Source of the DNA: Auxenochlorella pyrenoidosa | Taxonomy: Eukaryota; Chlorophyta; Trebouxiophyceae; Chlorellales; Chlorellaceae | Direction: 5' to 3' | Assembly (NCBI GenBank): GCA_001430745.1 | Contig: KQ482038.1 | Location: 85,255 to 98,353, forward strand | DNA: 13,099 nucleotides | Notes under the pieces: model-generated | Told to the model about the DNA's origin: nothing | Database searches by the model: none | The model's input: the letters and a program-made list of their open reading frames with translations, nothing else | Part shown: positions 8,680 through 13,099 of the stretch, in pieces | How the letters are laid out: each line of letters starts with the position of its first letter | Position numbering within the stretch: position 1 is the first letter of the stretch | Program-made: the position numbers and the translations under genes

Positions 8680-11600
8680 TCAGGCCGCGACTACTGGCGG
8701 GGGTGCAACGACAGCAGGCTCGGCCTTTACGTCGACCTCCATGGCAGCGCTCGCTGGGGACACGCCCCGGGTGCTTCCACTGCCGGCTCGTCGGCCGGCA
8801 GGGGATAGGCCAGAAGCCTGCCCCGGGCTGCCAGTGCCGCTGCCGGGCAGCACTTGAGTGCTGCCGCTGCTGCCGCCCTCGCCGTCGCCGGCGCTGCTGG
8901 CAGGGCCGCAGCCAGAGCTGCCAAAGAGCTGGGAGCCCAGCTGGAGGAGGGCAGCATAGCGTGCCTGCAAGAACGGATGGGCAGTCGCAGCAAGGCGGGG
9001 CAGTGAGCATGGCGGGGCAGTGATGCCGCGTGCCGCGAAGCACGTTGCATAGCTGCCGGTGCAGTACAGTGCGTGCATGCGCTGGGGCAGCCAGCTGGCA
9101 GCCAGCCACCTGGCCCACCTGGCGCGCCGCAGTCGCCATGGACGCCAGTTCGCTGCTGCTGCACCCGGCCGCAGCGGCCGCCCGCAGCCCGTTCATGACT
9201 GCCGACCGGGAGTATCCCGTGCTGGGCAACCTGCCCGGCTGCTCGCCCGTCAGCCCGCTAGCTGTGGCGGGGGACTCTTCCTGGCGCCGCAGCTGCTGCT
9301 GCTCCCAAGCAGCCTGCGACTGGCTGGACACTGGCGCGCCTGCGCTGGCTGCCGCCTCAGCAGCGCGCACAGCTGCCAGCTCCTGCAGGCGGTTGCGGGC
9401 GACAGGAGGCCCGAGGGTGCTGAACGGGCCGCAGGAGAGCAGAGGGCCCACAACCAGAGCGGCGCAGGCGCAGGACTGCACATAGCCTCCTCCCCCCCTT
9501 GCATCCTTCCCAGCACAGGCGTCGCTGTGGCCCTCCTCTGAAGGGTGTGGTACGGCGCAGCAGCAGCCCTGCCAGGTATCGTGGCCAAGGCACGATGTGC
9601 ATGGGCTGAGGCTCACCTGGCGTGCCTTGACCACCTCGTGGGCTGCAGCCTCCGCCGCCGCCATGGCCTGCAGCGCAGCCTGCCTCTGCGCCTGCACTCG
9701 CTGCCACGCCGCCAGCACGCTTTCCTCCCGCTGCATCCCCTCACGCGCGGCGCCGGCAGTGCCGACAGGGGGCGCGTGCAGGGGGGCATCCGCCCGCTGC
9801 TGCGGCGGCTCCAACGAGTGGTGCCGCGGCAGGGGAGGCGGCAGCGAGCCGTGCGCAGCCAGGGGCTCTCGGTCCGGGTGCAGCAGCACGCCTGAGGCTG
9901 CCTGCCTGCTGGCCATAGGAGAGGCCAGGGCGGATGTGCCCACCGCCTGCCAGTCGGCTCCAAAGCGGTCCCGCTCGCTCACGGCTGCCTCGCCGTTTGC
10001 CTGCAGCGACGGCGCCGCCCCTGGTCCTAGCCCCGCGAGAGCCTCTGGCACCGCCACCGCCTCTGCCACTGCATCCGGGCCCAGGCCGCCTGGCAGGGCT
10101 GCCTCCCAGAGCACCGGAGAGGATGAGCCGCCGGTGGCCGCCGCAGCCGCTGCCGCGGCTGTTGGGCTGGTGCCGCCGGTGCCAAGCAGGCGCTCAAGCT
10201 CGAGAGCCTCCTCTGCCACCTCAGCATCTGCCAGCTGAGCTGGCGCCAAAGAAAAGTCTTCTGGCAGGTCGGGCAGGGCAGCCGGGACCGCAGGGGCTGG
10301 GGGGCTGATCGGCGCGGGCGCGCCGGCTTCGGCCCGCTGCCGCTTGGCGGGCGCGCCGCCCGCAGAGCCGGTGCCGCCGTGCGAGTTCTTGCGCCCGCCG
10401 CCCGGCTTGCCGGCGGGTCTGGGCTCCTGGGCAGTGCTGAGCTTTGCTGCCGTGCTGCGCGGCGAGGGCTTGGCCCCCGACTTGCCGTGCGTCTGCCGCT
10501 GGTGGGGCTTGCCACGAGCCTCGTTCCGGCCGTGCGTGGGCGCAGCCGGCGACAGCACGTGCGGCCGGGCGGCCGCAGCGGCTGCAGAGCCCAGCCCGGC
10601 GGCCTCCCACAGCCGACAGAAGGCGGTCTCCAGCCGGTCGCACATTGCGCTGCACAGCGCAGGGGCGGGGCGACCGGGGCACGATTCAAGGCCGTTCACA
10701 GGGCCAAAGGTTGGAGACGTAGGCGTGGCATGCGATCGGGTACCGTCAGCTGGTGAGAGTGGCCTGGACAACCATCCATGCAGACCGCCACACAACGGCA
10801 GGTGCCCATTTGGCCGTTTGCTCCAGTGCCGGCAGCTGCATGGCTAGAGGGGAGCAGGAGGCACGGCCCCGGGGTGCATCTCACATGATGGGGCTGCCTG
10901 CTGCATTGTAGCGCCGGCAGTTGGCCCACACCAGCTGGACATCCGACAGGACCTCATCTGTGGACTTGTACTGGATTGTGCCCCAGCCCTCGGACAGGCC
11001 TGCGCAGCAGCGGCCGGGGCACGCCGTGTGTGTGTGTTGGTGAAGGTGTGTGGGTGGGTTGTGGGGTGGGGTGGGGTTCACGCCCAACCCGGCTGCGGCG
11101 GCAGTGCAAGCAGCACCGGGCAAGGGCGCAGCCTGCGTCTGCACGGCCCCGCAGCTGCCAGCCGGCGACCGGCGATGCCTGCTCGCTGTTGCGTGTGTGT
11201 GGGTCTGTGTCGCAAGTTCCGTCGCAAAGACAGACGTGAAGCCCCCAAAACAAGCAAAGCGGGCGGCGCGAGCGGCACGGTCAGGGGTGGGGCGCACGCG
11301 CGCACCTGGCGCCAGCCGGCCGCGGATGGTGCCCAGGTCCATGGGCCTGCGGATAATCTGCCGATAATCCACCAGGCCCAGGCCTTCAGCATCCACCTAC
11401 AGAGGAACGCAAGGGGGCTGGCTTGCTGCCTGTAAGGGCGCGGGAGATGGGCAGGCACTACAAGCCGGCTGCGCCACCAAGCCCTGTGCCTGGGCTCGCC
11501 AGAACCGCCTCTGGAGCTGAGCAGCTGGGCGACAGGTCGAGGGTTGCGCTGGCAGCGGGCAGCGCCACTGCCTAGAGGCGAACAACCCGCAGGCCAGGGC

Positions 11601-13083
11601 GGGGCAGGCCAGGGCAGGCCGCGCCGCCTCGCTTTCACAAAGCCTGTGGCCTCTGGGCCTGGTGCGAGCCCTCGGGCGACAAGTTGTAAGACTAGACTAG
11701 ACTAGACTAGCGCAGGCGGCCTCACCGGCTCGGCAAAGGGCTCAGCATCCTCGTGCTGCAGCAGGCGCTCCATCACGGCCAGGCATCGCCTCAGCGGGTG
11801 CCCCAATCTGCGAGGGCACGCCAGGGGAGAGCGGGTGGCGCACGCATGTGCGGCCGACGTGCATGACGCGAGGCGGTGCGCTGCTTGGGGGCGGATGTGG
11901 AGGCGCAGGCGGCGGCACGACAAGAATGGCCCGGCCGGGCGCCTCACCGCAGCGAGGCGTCATCGCCGGGCGGGCCGGCAGGCGAGGCGGCCTCCTTGTG
12001 GAGGGAGGCCTGCCTCTGTCGCGCCTGCCGCCGCCCGCTCACGCCCAGGCTGGCGGCGGGGGACACCATCTGGCTGCCGCTGGGAGACAGCAGGGACCCG
12101 CCGTCGTGGAGGGGCGTCTGGGCTGCCCCCTGCGACAGCTGCAGCTGGTCAAGCGAGTATCCTCGCTGCAGCGCAGCCAGCTGCTGCTGGCCCAGGCCAG
12201 ACCCAGCAAACTGCGCCGCCTGCAGCTGGTGCTGGGGGCCCGGCCCGCCCCCAAACTGCTGCTGCTGCAGCTGCTGCTGTGCCGCCTGCTGCTGCTGCAG
12301 CAGCTGCTGCTGCTGGCTGTGCAGCGCCTGCCGCTGCTGCAGCGCCGCCAGCATGTTGCGCTTGAGCTGCGCGAGCTGCTGCTTCTGCCGAATTGCTGCT
12401 TCATGCTCCTGCCCTGCGGCTGCATCGCCCCGCTGCTGCTGGTCTTGCTGCAGGTAGGGGGGCAGGGAGGCCTCTGCCGACAACATGGCAGCCAGGGAGT
12501 GCTGCCTGGAGGGGGGCCGCATGGCCCCTGCCGCCGGGTCGCCCTGCTGACGTGGCGGCGCCTGCCCGGAGGCCATCGCATTCAGCATCTGCTGCTGCTG
12601 CTCGGCCAGGCTGATCTGGCGCTGCAGCGAGCCGTCGGAGCCGCCCCTGGCGCCCAGGGGCGCCAGCGACAGCGTGTGGGCGTGCTGCGCGTCCGGGGCG
12701 GCGTGCGCAACGCCAGGGTCGGGCTGCGCGCCCGCCATGATCTCCTGCCTCAGCCGCAGCAGCGACTGCACGCGCTGCTCCCGCCACGCGCGGTCCTGCG
12801 CCGCCGCCCGCTGCGCCGCCGCCAGGTCTGCCTGCTGGGCCTGCTGGGCCTGCTGGGCCAGCAGCAGCGACGACTCCTGCCCAAACGCGCCGCTGCCGCC
12901 GCGGTGCAGGGGGTCCATCGAGTGGGTGCCGCCCGGGGCGCCCAGCCCCAGCGACAGGCTGCGCGCCCCCGCCAGGCTCTGCTGCGCGCCGCCGCCGCTG
13001 AATGTGCCGCTGCCAAAGCCGGGGTGCTCCAGCTGGGGGCCGCCCTCGCTGCCAAAGCCCAGCAGCGAGTGCTGGCGGGCCAT
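8680..13083 (-). CDS. Single-bromodomain, Gln/Ala-rich nuclear protein (7 exons; 5' end uncertain at right edge)
   Basis: Exons on the minus strand are 13083-11948, 11807-11726, 11396-11306, 10999-10885, 10649-9617, 9382-9119 and 8964-8680, all GT-AG with consistent phases, giving 1,001 residues. Residues 1-378 form a Gln/Ala/Ser-rich arm with poly-Gln around 257-276. Residues 380-490 are a bromodomain: HPLRRCLAVMERLLQHEDAEPF (helix Z, in two parts 382-395 and 396-403), PVDAEGLGLVDYRQII and RRPMDLGTIRGRL (406-434), then YKSTDEVLSDVQLVWANCRRYN (447-468). N468 matches the conserved acetyl-lysine-binding Asn and Y467 precedes it as usual. The usual WPF Trp is E401. Residues 491-1001 are low complexity, with a basic patch KRQR (577-580) that could be a nuclear signal, an acidic helix-like stretch (602-630), Ala/Gln-rich helical stretches (about 780-830), and VKAEP near the C-terminus, which fits a SUMO consensus. 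No extra-terminal (NET) domain was recognised, so it is not a clear BET/GTE protein. Role: acetylated-histone reading, inferred. The ATG at 13083 has no stop upstream before the window ends. Confidence 0.87.
9383..9616 (-). other. Stop-free 234-nt phase-0 intron of the bromodomain gene
   Basis: The donor is CAG followed by GTGAGC and the acceptor is CGCCTGCAG. The interval is 78 codons long with no stop in the frame of the flanking exons. Retention would therefore add 78 residues, including a Cys-rich segment, without breaking the protein. The strong donor and unconserved-looking content make splicing the likelier state. Confidence 0.6.
11691..11710. repeat. Pentanucleotide microsatellite (ACTAG)4
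   Basis: Four perfect ACTAG units lie in intron 2 of the bromodomain gene, 15 nt inside the donor at 11725. In the transcript they read CTAGT. CTAGT units are unlike the GC-rich surroundings. The tract is a likely polymorphic marker. Confidence 0.9.
12250..12320 (-). repeat. CAG-rich poly-glutamine tract within the bromodomain gene
   Basis: Glutamine codons, almost all CAG, are clustered here and interrupted by Leu-Leu and Ala-Ala pairs. On plus this appears as CTG runs. The tract encodes residues near 257-276. Codon purity suggests growth by replication slippage, while the Leu/Ala interruptions limit any pure run to about four units. Confidence 0.85.
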
Positions 13084-13099
13084 GCCGGCCGCGGCCGCC

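Noticed and set aside
9537..9564. Short similarity to the PRP17 exon 4 edge near 2577-2605 (shared GTGTGGTAC core).
   Set aside because: The match is only about 15-17 bases with gaps, within chance for two GC-rich regions of this length.
9597..10238. Plus-strand open frame of 213 codons, and other long frames opposite the bromodomain gene.
   Set aside because: They are antisense to a well-supported coding exon. GC-rich codon use leaves the opposite strand open without meaning.
8660..10795. A 711-codon minus-strand open frame that looks like one intronless gene.
   Set aside because: Its middle is genuine exon 5 and exon 6 of the bromodomain gene. Its start runs into the intron 10650-10884 and its end leaves the true frame after the donor at 9118, where splicing to 8964 restores a sensible C-terminus.

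Overview
The window reads as nuclear DNA of a GC-rich green alga, most likely a Chlorella-like trebouxiophyte. The lineage is an inference. It rests on many short GT-AG introns (about 140-590 nt), very GC-rich coding exons, C-rich polypyrimidine tracts ending in GCAG or TGCAG, Ala/Gly/Gln-rich proteins and a plant-like PRP17 N-terminus. No rRNA, tRNA, transposon, CRISPR array or bacterial-type operon was seen.

Three spliced protein genes account for nearly everything. (1) Positions 3865 down to 1 (minus strand) carry the N-terminal 349 codons of the spliceosomal WD40 protein PRP17/CDC40 in nine exons; the rest of its beta-propeller lies beyond the left edge. (2) Positions 5218-7846 (plus strand) carry an eight-exon gene for a 263-residue four-helix membrane protein with a Tyr/Pro/Gly-rich tail, resembling the MARVEL/synaptogyrin-synaptophysin architecture. 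(3) Positions 13083 down to 8680 (minus strand) carry a seven-exon gene for a roughly 1,001-residue Gln/Ala-rich nuclear protein with one bromodomain; its 5' end may continue past the right edge. In every gene the intron phases join without a frame break.

PRP17 and the tetraspan gene are divergent and share a 1,352-nt intergenic stretch (3866-5217) that looks less GC-rich than the genes and probably holds both promoters. The tetraspan and bromodomain genes converge on an 833-nt stretch (7847-8679) that should hold both 3' UTRs; a TGTAA motif, the usual green-algal poly(A) signal, lies there on the plus strand. The three products work in different places (spliceosome, endomembranes, chromatin), and their adjacency does not suggest one pathway.

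The most notable features are structural: partial copies of exon edges sitting inside two PRP17 introns, a probable GC-AG intron in the tetraspan gene, a stop-free intron of 3n length in the bromodomain gene, repeated R-Q-x-S-L motifs in its Gln-rich arm, and a Glu in place of the usual WPF-shelf Trp. I found no convincing evidence of a wholly new biological system.
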